64,000 nt of DNA from Siccirubricoccus deserti. GTDB lineage: Bacteria > Pseudomonadota > Alphaproteobacteria > Acetobacterales > Acetobacteraceae. The translations under genes and the position numbers were made by a program. Positions 7,580 through 17,059 of this stretch are shown piece after piece. Position 1 is the stretch's first letter. Each line of letters begins with the position of its first letter. The stretch spans positions 62,001-126,000 of the forward strand of contig NZ_JACOMF010000002.1 of NCBI RefSeq assembly GCF_014283215.1, read 5' to 3'. Below the pieces are notes generated by a model. The model did not search any database. It saw only the letters and a list, made by a program, of their open reading frames with translations, and was not told the origin of the DNA.

Positions 7580-10500
7580 TCAGCCATTGCAGCCGATCCG
7601 GATCGCGGAGGCCCCGGTGGCACGCTCGCCCGGCGGCCGCTGGAGTTCGGCCAGCGCCGCCCGCGCCGCCGCCGCCAGCGGCACCGCCCCCTGCGCCTCC
7701 GCCACGGCGACCGCGCCGCGCAGCGCGGCGGCGGCACCCGCCGGGTCCCGCCCGGCCAGGGCAAGGCCGCGCAGCCGCAGCAGGGCGGCCTCGACGAAGC
7801 GCACCTGGCTGCGCTCCACCTCCTCCAGCCCCGCCGTGGCATGGCGCTCCGCCGCGGTGGCGTTGCCGCAGCGCAGGCTGGCATCGGCCAGCAGCAGCAG
7901 CCCGTAGGATTGCATCAACCCGCCGCCGGTGGCGGCATAGGCCGCCAGACCCTCGCGCAGCCGGCCGATGCCGGCGCCGCCATCGCCGGGCGTTGCCTGG
8001 GCCCAGCCGGCCACCATCTCGCCCCAGGCATCCCAGTAGGAGAAGCCGTTGTCGCGGGCCAGCCGCACCACCGCCTCCGCCCGCTGCCGCGCCGCCGCCG
8101 GCTCGCCCCGCCACTGGTGCAGCGAGGCGGAGAAGCTCTGCGCAAAGGCACGGCTGTGCGGATGGTCGAGGTCCGTGGCGAGGTCGAGCGACGCCGCATC
8201 CTCGGCCAGCGATGCGTCCGGCTGGCCGCGGAACCACAGCACCCAGCCGAGCGCGCAATGCGTCAGCACCCCGGGGTCGGAGCCGTATTCGAAGCGCTGC
8301 GGCGCGTCGCGCTCCCGCAGGTACAGTGCCCGCGCCCGGCCGAGGGCGGCCTCGGCCGCGGCGAACTCACCGCTGTAGAGCGTCACCAGCCCGGCCAGGC
8401 GATGCGCCTGCAGCAGCATGCCGGGCTCGCCCAGCCGCTCGGCCAGCGCCAGCATCCGGCCGCCGACCGAGCGCGCCACATCCAGCCGGCCACGCACGAT
8501 GTAGAAGGTCTGCAAGCCGTAGAAGCCGCGAAACGCCATCGGCGTCTCGGCGATGTCGTGGCTTTCGGCCAGCGCCGCGTCGAAGGCCGCCTCCACCTCG
8601 GGTGCGCCATTGCCGCGGGTGATCAGGTATTGCGTGCCGAGCGCCATGCGCAGGCGCAGCATGGTCTCGGCCCGCTGCTCCGGCTGGGGGAAGCGGCTGG
8701 CCGGCAGCTCCTCCAGCAACTCCACCGCGCGGGCGAAATGCGCCGCCGCCTCGACGCTCGCCGAACGCTCGGCGGCGGCCAGGCCGGCGCGTTCCCAGGC
8801 GGCCAGCGCCTCCATCGTCATGCCCGCAAGGGTCAGGTGGTTGGCCAGCACCTCCGGCTGCGCCGCGACATCACCGGCGCTGCCATCCTGCAGCACCGTG
8901 GCGATGCGGCGATGGATCTCCCGCCGCCGCGCCAGCAGCAGCGACTCATAGGTCGCGTCCTGGATCAGCGCATGGCGGAAGGCATAGACCGCATCCGCGC
9001 CGGTGCCGCTGCGTTGCAGGAAGCGCTCGGCAACCAGCCGGTCGAGCGCCGCATCCAGCGCCGCCGGCTCCACCTCTCCGGCCGCCGCCGCCAGCACCCG
9101 GCTGAAGCTGCGGCCGAGCGCGGAGCAGAGCTGGGCGACCGGCCGCGCCGCGCCGAGCCGGTCGAGCCGGGCCATGACCGAGCCCTGCAAGGTGGTCGGG
9201 ATGGCCAGCGGCCGCGGCCGCGCCGCGGGGTCGTGCAGCGTGGCGGAATCCAGCACCGCCCCCAGCAGTTCCTCGACGAACAGCGGCACGCCCTCGGTGC
9301 GTTCCAGGATCTGGCGGCGCACCGCGTCCGGCAGCGGACGGCCGGCGGTCAGCGCGTCGATCATGCTGCCGGTGTCGGCCGGCATCAGCCGCTGCAGGTC
9401 GAGCCGCGTCACCGCCGGGTGGCGCATCCAGCTGGCCTCGAATTCCGGCCTGGTGGTCAGCACCGTCAGCATGGTCATGGAGCGCAGCCGGTCGAGCAGC
9501 AGCTTGAGCAGGCTGAGGGTCGAATCATCCGCCCAGTGCACATCCTCGAGGATCAGCAGCACCGGGCCCTCCGCGGCCCGCAGCGCCAGGTACTTCATCA
9601 CCGCGGCGAAGCTGCGCCGGCGGCGAAGCTGCGGCGTGGCCGCCGCCTCGATGCTGCCCTGGCCGGGGAACAACAGCTCGACCAGCCCCTCGATCAGGGC
9701 CGCGCGCGGCCCTGGCTCCAGCACGGCGAAGCTTTCGCCAAGCTTGCCGCGCATCACCTCGGCGCCCGCCGCCCGGGGCATGTCGAGCAGCCGCAGCATC
9801 GCCTCCACCGCCGGCTGCAGGGCGCTGGTCTGGTGCTCGGGCAGGCATTGCAGGGTGATGCAGCTTTCATCGGCGATGCCGCGGCGCAGCTCCTGCAGCA
9901 GGCGTGACTTGCCCACCCCCGCCTCGCCGCGCAGCAGGATGGCACGGCCCTGGCCGCGCCCGGCGCGCGACCAGGCGCGGCGGAGCAGCGCGATCTCCTG
10001 CCGGCGGTTCACCATCGGCGTCAGCGCCGGGCTGGCTTCGAGCCGCGTGGTGGCGCCGGTCGAGGCCAGGATCTCGAAGGCCTCGACCGGGCGCGGCAGG
10101 CCGCGGAGCTGCTGCAGGCCGAGCGAGCGGCATTCGAAATAGCCGCGCACGGCGCGGCAGGTGTCGGCGCTGACCACCACGGTATCGGGCGCCGCGGCCT
10201 GGTGCAGCCGGGCGGCGATGTTGGGGCCCTCGCCGACCACCGCCATGGTCTCCCGCGCCACGCCGACGCCGAGGTCGCCGACCATCACCAGCGCGGTGTG
10301 GATGCCGATGCGGATGGCGAGCTTCGGATTGTCTTCCGCCGCCAGCCTTTGATTCACCGCCTGCATCGCCGCGAGGATGCCGAGGCCGGCGCGCACCGCC
10401 CGTACCGGGTCGTCCTCATGCGCGGTCGGATAGCCGAAATAGGCCAGGATGCCGTCGCCGACATAGCGCGCGACGCTGCCGCCCACAGCGGTGATCGCCT

Positions 10501-10879
10501 GCACGCAGGCCTGGCGGTAGAGCAGGATGACCTCGGCCAATTCCTCGGGGTCGAGCCGGCTCGATAGCCCGACGGAATCCACAAGGTCGCAGAACAGCAC
10601 GCTGACCGGGCGGCGTTCGGCGTGGTGCGGCGTCGGAGCAGGGGCGGGGGTGGGAGCGAGGGTGCCGGACTCGTCACGGCTGCGCGGCCGGCCTGCCGGC
10701 GCCGCGGCAAGTGCCCGGCCACAGGCGCCGCAGAAACGGAAGCCCGGCGGCTGGGTCGCGCCGCAATCATCGCAGCGCAGGGCAAGCGCCGCCCCGCAGT
10801 GTCCGCAGAACCTGCCGGCGGCGGGGTTGTCCTGGCCGCAGGCGGCGCAGGCAACGCTTCGGTTGGTCGAACCGCCCAT
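7580..10879 (-). CDS. Zinc-ribbon / class III adenylate cyclase / AAA ATPase / TPR signalling protein
   Basis: A 1,099-residue multidomain protein. Residues about 10-57 hold two zinc ribbons (CAACG...CGHCG and CDDCG...CGACG). Residues about 90-280 are a class III nucleotide cyclase domain with the metal-binding VSVLFCDLVDSVGLS and ARYVGDGILAYFGYP blocks. An AAA/STAND-type ATPase follows, with Walker A GEAGVGKS and a Walker B-like LLILEDVHWADDS. The last 450 residues are Ala/Leu-rich helical repeats of TPR type. This is the domain order of the pknD/LuxR-like cyclase-AAA regulators common in Rhodospirillales and Rhizobiales. The ATG at 10879 is preferred over a TTG two codons earlier. Whether it makes cAMP is untested. 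It is divergent from the protease/radical-SAM operon, so it may sense for it. Confidence 0.9.
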   Translation of the reverse strand: MGGSTNRSVACAACGQDNPAAGRFCGHCGAALALRCDDCGATQPPGFRFCGACGRALAAAPAGRPRSRDESGTLAPTPAPAPTPHHAERRPVSVLFCDLVDSVGLSSRLDPEELAEVILLYRQACVQAITAVGGSVARYVGDGILAYFGYPTAHEDDPVRAVRAGLGILAAMQAVNQRLAAEDNPKLAIRIGIHTALVMVGDLGVGVARETMAVVGEGPNIAARLHQAAAPDTVVVSADTCRAVRGYFECRSLGLQQLRGLPRPVEAFEILASTGATTRLEASPALTPMVNRRQEIALLRRAWSRAGRGQGRAILLRGEAGVGKSRLLQELRRGIADESCITLQCLPEHQTSALQPAVEAMLRLLDMPRAAGAEVMRGKLGESFAVLEPGPRAALIEGLVELLFPGQGSIEAAATPQLRRRRSFAAVMKYLALRAAEGPVLLILEDVHWADDSTLSLLKLLLDRLRSMTMLTVLTTRPEFEASWMRHPAVTRLDLQRLMPADTGSMIDALTAGRPLPDAVRRQILERTEGVPLFVEELLGAVLDSATLHDPAARPRPLAIPTTLQGSVMARLDRLGAARPVAQLCSALGRSFSRVLAAAAGEVEPAALDAALDRLVAERFLQRSGTGADAVYAFRHALIQDATYESLLLARRREIHRRIATVLQDGSAGDVAAQPEVLANHLTLAGMTMEALAAWERAGLAAAERSASVEAAAHFARAVELLEELPASRFPQPEQRAETMLRLRMALGTQYLITRGNGAPEVEAAFDAALAESHDIAETPMAFRGFYGLQTFYIVRGRLDVARSVGGRMLALAERLGEPGMLLQAHRLAGLVTLYSGEFAAAEAALGRARALYLRERDAPQRFEYGSDPGVLTHCALGWVLWFRGQPDASLAEDAASLDLATDLDHPHSRAFAQSFSASLHQWRGEPAAARQRAEAVVRLARDNGFSYWDAWGEMVAGWAQATPGDGGAGIGRLREGLAAYAATGGGLMQSYGLLLLADASLRCGNATAAERHATAGLEEVERSQVRFVEAALLRLRGLALAGRDPAGAAAALRGAVAVAEAQGAVPLAAAARAALAELQRPPGERATGASAIRIGCNG

Positions 10880-10936
10880 GCGCAAAGTCCGGGTCCAGCT
10901 GTCGCAGCATCGTGTGAGTGCGGTGCAGTATGCGCG

Positions 10937-10954
10937 GTATGTTTGCGCACATAC
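10937..10954. promoter_or_regulatory. Inverted repeat in divergent promoter region
   Basis: GTATGT-TTGCGC-ACATAC: a perfect six-base inverted repeat with a six-base spacer, inside an unusually AT-richer stretch (10921-10990) between the cyclase gene and the protease operon. Its size suits a dimeric DNA-binding protein. The regulator is unknown. Confidence 0.35.
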
Positions 10955-11105
10955 AATCCACTTGCTCTTTGCCTTATGGACCCGCAGCCTGGAATGGACT
11001 TGCGATGATCCGTCGGTCCTTGGCTGTATTCTGACGTCCCGCCGGCTGGCTCACGAAACCGTGTGTTGTTGGCCGGCGGTTGAAGCCTGGGGGAAGGGGT
11101 CCGGA

Positions 11106-13313
11106 ATGGCAAGTCTGGCTTTGCGCTGCGTGGCGGACGACCCGGAACGGCTGGCCTGGCTTGACCGCGACAAATCCGGCCCACGGCTGGCGATGATGGT
11201 GGCGCGGGTCGAAGGCAGGGCCAGGGGCGCCGTCGCCCGGGTCTTCGTCCGCAGCCGGCGTTTCCCCTTCGGCGCCGATGGCGCGCCCATCCTGCCCGGA
11301 CTTGACCCGGGCTTCGTCACCGACGTCGCCACCGGCGAGGTCTTCGCCCACGGCCAGAGGCCCGCGGCCGAGAGCCCCGGCGGCTATCTCTACACCACCC
11401 GCGTCCGGCTCACCGAAGCGGCGCCCTCCGGCGCCGATCCCGGGATCATCCCACTGCGCCGACTGCTTGAGGCCGATCACGTGCAATGGGTACGGGAGGC
11501 GCAGCGGCTGCGCGCCCAGCTCAACTGGTCGCTGCCGGAGATCGGGGTGCCCCACCTCGGCGCCCAGGATGCGGCGCGCGGCGTCTCCGGTGGCCATGCG
11601 GGCGCTGGTGTCATCATCGGTGTCGCCGATTACGGCATCGACTTCGCGCATCCGAACTTCCGCCATGGCCTGGGTGGGCAGGGCGGCACCCGGCTGCTCG
11701 CGCTATGGGACCAGAATGGCGAGGTGCCGGGGCGGGACGGCCTGCCGCGCGGGCGGGTCATCGGGCCCGGCGCCATCAACGCGGCGCTGCAGGCGCCGGG
11801 CTGCCCCTATGCCGCGCTCGGCTATCATCCGCATGACAATTACTACGCCGGCCGCAGCCCGGAGGAAGGCCGCGCCATCGCCGCGGCGGAAGGCGCGCAC
11901 GGCACCCATGTGCTCGACATCGCCGCCGGCAACGGCGCCGCCACCGGGCTGCCGGGGGTCGCGCCCGAGGCCGGGCTGGTGTTCGTGCAACTGCCGCGCT
12001 TCGACTGGCAGGATCCCGGCGACCTCGCGCAGGGCGCCTGGGTCTACGAGGCGGCCGCCTTCATCTTCGCCCAGGCCGCCGAAGCCCGCATGCCAGCGGT
12101 GGTCAACCTCAGCCTGACCACCAACACCGGGACACATGACGGCACCAACCCGGTGGAGGTGGCGCTGACGGCGCTGCTGCGGGCGCCCGGCCGCGCCGTC
12201 GTCGTCTGCGCCGGGAACGAGCGCACCAGCCGCACCCACAGCACCGGCATCGCCTCGCCGGGGCGGCCGCAGACGCTGGTCTGGCGCCAGCCGGCGCGGG
12301 ACGCCATCCCCAACCAGCTGCTGGTCTGCCACGCCGACGCGTCGGCGCTGCGGCTGACGCTGACGCCGCCGGGGGCCGAGGCCGAGACGGTCGAGCTGCT
12401 CGCCAGCGCCGAGGCCGATGGCGAATACGAGCTGCGATGGGGGGACACCGCCATTGGCACGGTGGTGACCCGGAACGGCCGGCGCCCGGCGGGCCTCGAT
12501 GTCGCGCCGGATGCCGAGATGCTGCGCCAGGTGGTGATCACCATGCTGCCGGATCTCGACACCAAGGCCGACGACTGGCGCCTGGCGGTGATGGCGGAGG
12601 GCGGCCCGGTGCAGTTCCACGCCTGGATCGAGCGCGACGACCCCGACCAATCCTGGTTCCCGGAGGATGCGGCGCCGAGCCACACTCTCGGCTCGCTCGC
12701 CTCGGCCGATGATGTCATCGTGGTCGGCGCCTATGACGCGCTGGCGCCGTTGCACCGGCCCGCCGCCACCTTCAGCTCCGAGGGGCCGACCCGGGATGGG
12801 CGGCAGAAGCCCGACCTCATCGCCCCTGGTGTCGGCATCCTCGCGGCCCGCTCCACCGGCGGCGCGGCCCGCCGGCAGCCGGGGCGGATGCCGGGGCTGG
12901 CCGCCGGGATCGTCGGCTCCGGCACCAGCCAGGCGGCGCCGCATGTCGCCGGCGCGGTGGCACTGCTGTTCGCGGCGGCGGGCAAGCGGGCCATGGAGCT
13001 GCGCGGCACCGACCTGCGCGACCTGCTGCGCGATACCGCGCGGCGCGATGGGCTGACGCCGGGCCGCCCCGGCTGGGACCCGCATTCGGGCTGCGGCCGG
13101 CTGGCGGTGCAGGCGGCGCTGATGACGCTGTCCGAGCGGCTGGGCTCGATGAACGGCACGCCGGCCGCGACGAAAGCGGAAGCGGTGACGGAAGAGGTGG
13201 CAGCCGGCGTGCTGGATGGGGTGCCGGTCGGGCCGCCGATCGATGCGCCGGCCCCGAGGAAGAGTGGTGCGCCTGGTGGTGCGGTGAGCGGGCCGGAGCC
13301 CGGCCAGGCATGA
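11106..13313 (+). CDS. Subtilisin-like serine protease (peptidase S8)
   Basis: 735 residues. The catalytic triad is complete: Asp175 in VADYGID, His265 in EGAHGTHVLDIAAGNG, and Ser608 in GSGTSQAAPHVAGAVALLF; the oxyanion region VVVCAGNE is also present. About 170 residues precede the catalytic domain, with no signal peptide seen, so the enzyme may be cytoplasmic. A 200-residue insert between the His and Ser blocks looks like a beta-rich domain. The last 60 residues are an Ala/Gly/Pro-rich tail. The ATG has GGGGGAAGGGG upstream; the longer open frame upstream is rejected. The stop overlaps the start of the radical SAM gene by four bases, so the two are translationally linked. Confidence 0.93.
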   Translation: MASLALRCVADDPERLAWLDRDKSGPRLAMMVARVEGRARGAVARVFVRSRRFPFGADGAPILPGLDPGFVTDVATGEVFAHGQRPAAESPGGYLYTTRVRLTEAAPSGADPGIIPLRRLLEADHVQWVREAQRLRAQLNWSLPEIGVPHLGAQDAARGVSGGHAGAGVIIGVADYGIDFAHPNFRHGLGGQGGTRLLALWDQNGEVPGRDGLPRGRVIGPGAINAALQAPGCPYAALGYHPHDNYYAGRSPEEGRAIAAAEGAHGTHVLDIAAGNGAATGLPGVAPEAGLVFVQLPRFDWQDPGDLAQGAWVYEAAAFIFAQAAEARMPAVVNLSLTTNTGTHDGTNPVEVALTALLRAPGRAVVVCAGNERTSRTHSTGIASPGRPQTLVWRQPARDAIPNQLLVCHADASALRLTLTPPGAEAETVELLASAEADGEYELRWGDTAIGTVVTRNGRRPAGLDVAPDAEMLRQVVITMLPDLDTKADDWRLAVMAEGGPVQFHAWIERDDPDQSWFPEDAAPSHTLGSLASADDVIVVGAYDALAPLHRPAATFSSEGPTRDGRQKPDLIAPGVGILAARSTGGAARRQPGRMPGLAAGIVGSGTSQAAPHVAGAVALLFAAAGKRAMELRGTDLRDLLRDTARRDGLTPGRPGWDPHSGCGRLAVQAALMTLSERLGSMNGTPAATKAEAVTEEVAAGVLDGVPVGPPIDAPAPRKSGAPGGAVSGPEPGQA

Positions 13314-14323
13314 CCGCGCCGCCCCGCAACCCGGTGCTGGAACGCCCGCTGAAGGTGACGCTGTCCTTCACCAGCAGCTGCAACCTGCGCTGCCGGCACT
13401 GCTATGCCGATTGCACCGCGGCTGCCTCGGCCGCCGAGCTGCCGGCGGCGGAGTGGTGCGGCATCCTCGACCGGCTGGAGGCGGATGGGGTGATCGGCCT
13501 CTACATCGAGGGCGGCGAGCCACTGCACCGTGCCGATTTCCTCGATGTGCTGCGGCATGCGGCGGGGCGCTTCCATGTGCAGCTCCGCACCAACGGCACC
13601 CTGGTCACCCCGGCGCTGGCGGCGGCGCTGAAGGCGGAGTGCGGGATCGCCACCCTGCTGGTCGACATCATGGGCCCGGATGCGGCGACGCATGACGCGG
13701 CGACCGGTGTCGCCGGCAGCTTCGACCTCGCCATCGCCGGTATCCGCGCCGCGCTGGCCGCCGGCATCGACACCCAGATGCTGACCATCATGACCCGCTG
13801 GAACGCGGCGCGGCTGCAGGATTGGGTGGCGCTGGCGGCCGGGCTCGGCGTGGCGACGGTCGGTATATTGCGGCCCTACCCGCTCGGCCGGCTGCGGCAG
13901 CGCTGGGCGGAGGCGTCGCTGAGCCTGGAGGAGATGCACGCGGCGCTGGAGGCGCTGCGCCTGCCGCCGGGGATGCGGCTGATGCAGTCCTGGCATCCGA
14001 ACAACGGCAATTGCTGCTGGCAAACCGCGGCGATCGACGCCTTCGGCAATTCCATCGGCTGCGCCTACCTTCGCGAATACGTCAATTTCGGCAATCTGCG
14101 GGAGGTCGGTTTCCTCGACACCTGGGCGCATCCGCTGCATCGCCAGCTGCGCTCCGGCGCGGTGACGGAAAGCTGCGGCGATTGCGCCGCGACCCAGGGC
14201 TCGCATGGCGGCTGCCGCTCCACCGCATTCGCCTTCCATGGCCGCTGGGACGCGCCCGACCCCTTCGACCGCGCCACCAACCACGGAGTGGATTTGCGTG
14301 TCCTGCCCGACCGGCCACTATAG
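13310..14323 (+). CDS. Radical SAM/SPASM-type protein
   Basis: 337 residues. The [4Fe-4S]-SAM motif is Cys24-x3-Cys28-x2-Cys31 (SCNLRCRHC), followed by the YIEGGEPL block (GGE, SAM binding) and LRTNGTLVT. The C-terminal third has a SPASM-like cysteine set: NCCW...AFGNSIGC... NFGNLREVGFLDTW... CGDCAATQGSHGGC, which usually holds auxiliary Fe-S clusters in enzymes that modify peptides (PqqE, mycofactocin and sactipeptide maturases). It lies between a subtilisin-like protease and a PqqD-like gene, as in ribosomal peptide maturation systems. Substrate and chemistry are unknown. Confidence 0.92.
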   Translation: MTAPPRNPVLERPLKVTLSFTSSCNLRCRHCYADCTAAASAAELPAAEWCGILDRLEADGVIGLYIEGGEPLHRADFLDVLRHAAGRFHVQLRTNGTLVTPALAAALKAECGIATLLVDIMGPDAATHDAATGVAGSFDLAIAGIRAALAAGIDTQMLTIMTRWNAARLQDWVALAAGLGVATVGILRPYPLGRLRQRWAEASLSLEEMHAALEALRLPPGMRLMQSWHPNNGNCCWQTAAIDAFGNSIGCAYLREYVNFGNLREVGFLDTWAHPLHRQLRSGAVTESCGDCAATQGSHGGCRSTAFAFHGRWDAPDPFDRATNHGVDLRVLPDRPL

Positions 14324-14327
14324 CCAG

Positions 14328-14609
14328 ATGCCCGGCCTGCGGCTGCGGCCGGTCCGGGAACTGGGGGTCTGCGTCGTCTTCGCCCCGGCGGAGGCGCGGC
14401 TGTTCCGGCTCAACGCCCAATCCTGGCTGGCGCTGGAGCTGTGCCGCGGCGGGACTACGGCGGCGGCTCTGCGGAAGGCGTGGCGGGAGGTGGTGACCTC
14501 GGACGATGCCGAGGAGCGGCTGCGCGTGGCGCTCGATCTGCTGCTGGCGAACCGCTTGCTGCACCACGAGCCGGCGCCGGCCGAGGCGCCGATGACCGCC
14601 GCAAGCTGA
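14328..14609 (+). CDS. PqqD-like peptide-recognition protein (RRE family)
   Basis: 93 residues from the ATG at 14328. The pattern fits the PqqD winged-helix fold: LFRLNAQSWLALELCRGGTTAAALR (the 'N...A..I..L..G..T' block), a helix, then RVALDLLLANRLLHHE at the C-terminal wing. PqqD and relatives bind the leader of a precursor peptide and present it to a radical SAM enzyme, which is the gene directly upstream (four-base gap). An in-frame GTG at 14298, inside the radical SAM gene and preceded by GGAG, is a possible earlier start. No other function is suggested by the sequence. Confidence 0.75.
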   Translation: MPGLRLRPVRELGVCVVFAPAEARLFRLNAQSWLALELCRGGTTAAALRKAWREVVTSDDAEERLRVALDLLLANRLLHHEPAPAEAPMTAAS

Positions 14610-14621
14610 GGGGGAGAATCG

Positions 14622-15266
14622 ATGGCCGAGGACGAGTTGGAAGGCATCAAGGCGTTGCTGCGCCGTGGCGGCGTGCAGGCAATGCCGGAGGTGGTGGAGA
14701 TCAGGCCGGAGATCCGCTCCGCCGGCAGCTGGCATCTGGTGGACCCGGAGTTCAAGCCGGCGGAGCCGCCCCGCCAGCCCACCGCGCCGCGGCCCGAAAG
14801 TGGCCAGGAGCAACAGCCACAACCGCAACAAACGCCACAGCCGCAGCCGAGCCTGACCAGCGGCTTCTCGCCGGGCATGATGCTGCGGCAGGTCACCTAT
14901 TTCGTGCCGCCGCAGGAAGCCGCGCGGTTCCAGGATTGGCTCTACCGCAACGAGCCGCATCTGCACGCGTTGGCGCCCGCCGGCGTCACCTACCTTGGTA
15001 CCTATGGCGTGTTCGGCCGCGGCAGCACCTATGCCAGCTTCTGGCGCTATGATTCCTTCGCCGCGGTGCAGCGCATGGCCACCGCGGTCGGCGACCCGCT
15101 GAGCGACTTCGGTGGCGTCCTGCGGGTACTGCAGCAGTATCCGCAGATCAGGGCGGCGGAGGATTACACCGAACAGCTGTACCTGCCGGCGGGGTCGAGC
15201 CCGCTGCTGACCCCGGGGGTGACGCGGGACGAACAGCCGGGCGGGGCGCGCGCGCCGCGAGGGTGA
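14622..15266 (+). CDS. Uncharacterised protein of the protease/radical SAM operon
   Basis: 214 residues, with a GGGGGAGAATCG ribosome site. It has three parts: residues 1-45 acidic and helical (EDELEGIKALLRRGG, IRPEIRSAGSWHLVDPEF); residues 46-78 a Pro/Gln-rich linker; and residues about 85-190 a globular part that alternates strand and helix (RQVTYFVPP, EAARFQDWLYRNEPH, VTYLGTYGVFGRG, YASFWRYDSFAAVQRMA, YTEQLYLPAG), resembling a dimeric alpha-beta barrel such as NIPSNAP/Dabb proteins. I do not recognise the family. Twelve bases separate it from the PqqD-like gene, so it belongs to the operon. It could be the modification target, with its N-terminal part acting as a leader, or an accessory protein. 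Confidence 0.75.
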   Translation: MAEDELEGIKALLRRGGVQAMPEVVEIRPEIRSAGSWHLVDPEFKPAEPPRQPTAPRPESGQEQQPQPQQTPQPQPSLTSGFSPGMMLRQVTYFVPPQEAARFQDWLYRNEPHLHALAPAGVTYLGTYGVFGRGSTYASFWRYDSFAAVQRMATAVGDPLSDFGGVLRVLQQYPQIRAAEDYTEQLYLPAGSSPLLTPGVTRDEQPGGARAPRG

Positions 15267-15525
15267 GAGAGGGGGGGCAAACCAACGGACCGGCTCCCTG
15301 ACCGATCCGAACTTGTTGCTGCGCGTCGCCTGGAGTCTGATTGCCGCTGTCGTCAGAAGCCGGTCAGCAGCATGTCGAGCGCGCGGGTGATGTCATCGGC
15401 CTGGGCCAGCAGATTGCCGACTGGCCGGCCAAGGATGCGGCGCGGTACGCATCGCCCAGTTCAGCCGCTGCAAGGCAAGCTGTCGATCATCCATTCAGGA
15501 CGCCTGACAAACTCCGGCACTGCAA
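15267..15525. other. Intergenic region with no convincing gene (259 bp)
   Basis: It separates the ends of the convergent protease operon and the tct operon. On the minus strand one frame reads GNLLAQADDITRALDMLLTGF then stop (about 15357-15419), which looks like the C-terminus of a real protein. It opens only about 30 codons, so it may be a degraded gene end. No clear hairpin terminator with a T tract was seen. Confidence 0.35.
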
Positions 15526-17034
15526 TCAACCGGGACCTGGAACGGGCCGCCGCATCCACGCCCCATAGATCCTTGGCACCGCCAGCGCCGCCACCGCCAG
15601 CAGCAGGATGGCCAGCGACACCGGCCGGGTGACGAAGGTTGTCCAGTCGCCCTGGCTGATGGTCAGCGCCTGGCGCATCGCCTGCTCCGCCATCGGCCCG
15701 AGGATCATGCCGATCACGACCGGCGCGGTCGGGAAGTCGAAACGCCGCATGAACATGCCGATGACGCCGATGCCGTACAGCAGCACCAGATCAGTCACGC
15801 TGTTGCTGATGCCGTAGGTGCCGATGGTCGCGAAGACGAGGATGCCGGCGTACAACTGGGGCTGCGGGATCTTGAGGATCCGCGCCCAAAGCCCGACCAG
15901 CGGCAGGTTCAGCACCACCAGCATCACATTGGCGACGTAGAGGCTGGCGATCAGCGTCCAGACCAGCGCGCCCTGCTGCTCGAACAGCAGCGGCCCGGGG
16001 TTGATGCCGTAGCTCTGGAAGGCGCTGAGCATGATCGCCGCCGTCGCGCTGGTCGGCAGGCCAAGGGTCAGCATCGGCACCAGCACCCCGGCCGCCGCGG
16101 CGTTGTTCGCCGCCTCCGGCCCGGCCACGCCCTCGATGGCGCCAGTGGTGCCGAACTCCTGCTGCGCCTCAGGCGGGGCCAGCTTCCGTTCGGTGTAGTA
16201 GCTCAGCATGGTCGGCATCTCGGTGCCGCCGGCCGGCATGACGCCGAAGGGAAAGCCGAGCAGCGAGCCGCGGAACCACGGCCCGAGGCTGCGCCGCCAA
16301 TCCGCGCGGGACATCATGATGCGGCCGACCGCGCGCACCTGCCGGCTGCCCTCCACATGCCGCCAGGCAAGGAACAGCGTCTCCCCCACCGCGAACAGGG
16401 CGACCGCCACCAGCACCACATTAACCCCGTCCAGCAGCTCCGGCACGCCGAGGGTCATGCGTGGCTGGCCGGTCTGCAGGTCGATGCCGATCAGCCCCAG
16501 CAGCAGGCCGAGGAACAGGCTGGTCAGCCCGCGCAGCGCCGAGCCGCCGAGCACCGCCGAGACGGTGACGAAGCACAGCAGCATGAGCGAGAAATATTCC
16601 GCCGGCCCCAGCTTCAGCGCCAGCTCGACGACGATGGGCCCGAGGAAGCTGATGCCGAGGGTGCCGATGGTGCCGGCGATGAAGCTGCCGATGGCGGCGG
16701 TGGCCAGCGCCGGACCGGCCCGGCCGCTGCGCGCCATCTTGGCACCTTCCAGCGCGGTGATGATCGATCCCGACTCGCCCGGCGTGTTCAGCAGGATGGA
16801 GGTGGTGGAGCCGCCGTACATCGCGCCGTAGAAGATGCCGCAGAACAGGATGAAGGCGCCGGTCGCCTCGACCTGGAAGGTGACCGGCAGCAGCAGCGCG
16901 ATGGTCAGCGCCGGGCCGATCCCCGGCAGCACGCCGACCGCGGTGCCGAGGAAGCAGCCGAGCAGCGCCCAGCCCAGGTTGGTGGCGGTCAGCGCATGGC
17001 TGAAGCCAAGCTGCAGGCCGGCGATCGGGTCCAT
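15526..17034 (-). CDS. tctA: Tripartite tricarboxylate transporter, large permease TctA
   Basis: 502 residues, the usual TctA length, with about 11-12 hydrophobic segments. Signature blocks are present: [21 protein letters not shown] at residues 31-51, [20 protein letters not shown], and the second-half repeat [19 protein letters not shown] followed by [18 protein letters not shown]. It is the channel subunit of a sodium-driven, binding-protein-dependent carboxylate importer. It is last in the tctC-tctB-tctA operon, 25 bases after tctB. Confidence 0.95.
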   Translation of the reverse strand: MDPIAGLQLGFSHALTATNLGWALLGCFLGTAVGVLPGIGPALTIALLLPVTFQVEATGAFILFCGIFYGAMYGGSTTSILLNTPGESGSIITALEGAKMARSGRAGPALATAAIGSFIAGTIGTLGISFLGPIVVELALKLGPAEYFSLMLLCFVTVSAVLGGSALRGLTSLFLGLLLGLIGIDLQTGQPRMTLGVPELLDGVNVVLVAVALFAVGETLFLAWRHVEGSRQVRAVGRIMMSRADWRRSLGPWFRGSLLGFPFGVMPAGGTEMPTMLSYYTERKLAPPEAQQEFGTTGAIEGVAGPEAANNAAAAGVLVPMLTLGLPTSATAAIMLSAFQSYGINPGPLLFEQQGALVWTLIASLYVANVMLVVLNLPLVGLWARILKIPQPQLYAGILVFATIGTYGISNSVTDLVLLYGIGVIGMFMRRFDFPTAPVVIGMILGPMAEQAMRQALTISQGDWTTFVTRPVSLAILLLAVAALAVPRIYGAWMRRPVPGPG

Positions 17035-17059
17035 CAGCCTTCCGCTCCCCGCGCCCGTG

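Noticed and set aside
7841-9907. 688-residue plus-strand open frame
   Set aside because: It lies antisense to the cyclase-AAA-TPR gene, has low-complexity composition and no recognisable domain or ribosome site.
10527-11105. Upstream extension of the protease frame (193 residues)
   Set aside because: It runs into the divergent cyclase gene and is antisense to it; the ATG at 11106 has a strong ribosome site.
15341-15632. Small plus-strand ORFs after the protease operon, considered as a possible precursor peptide
   Set aside because: They have no ribosome site, partly overlap the tctA 3' end and show no leader/core pattern.
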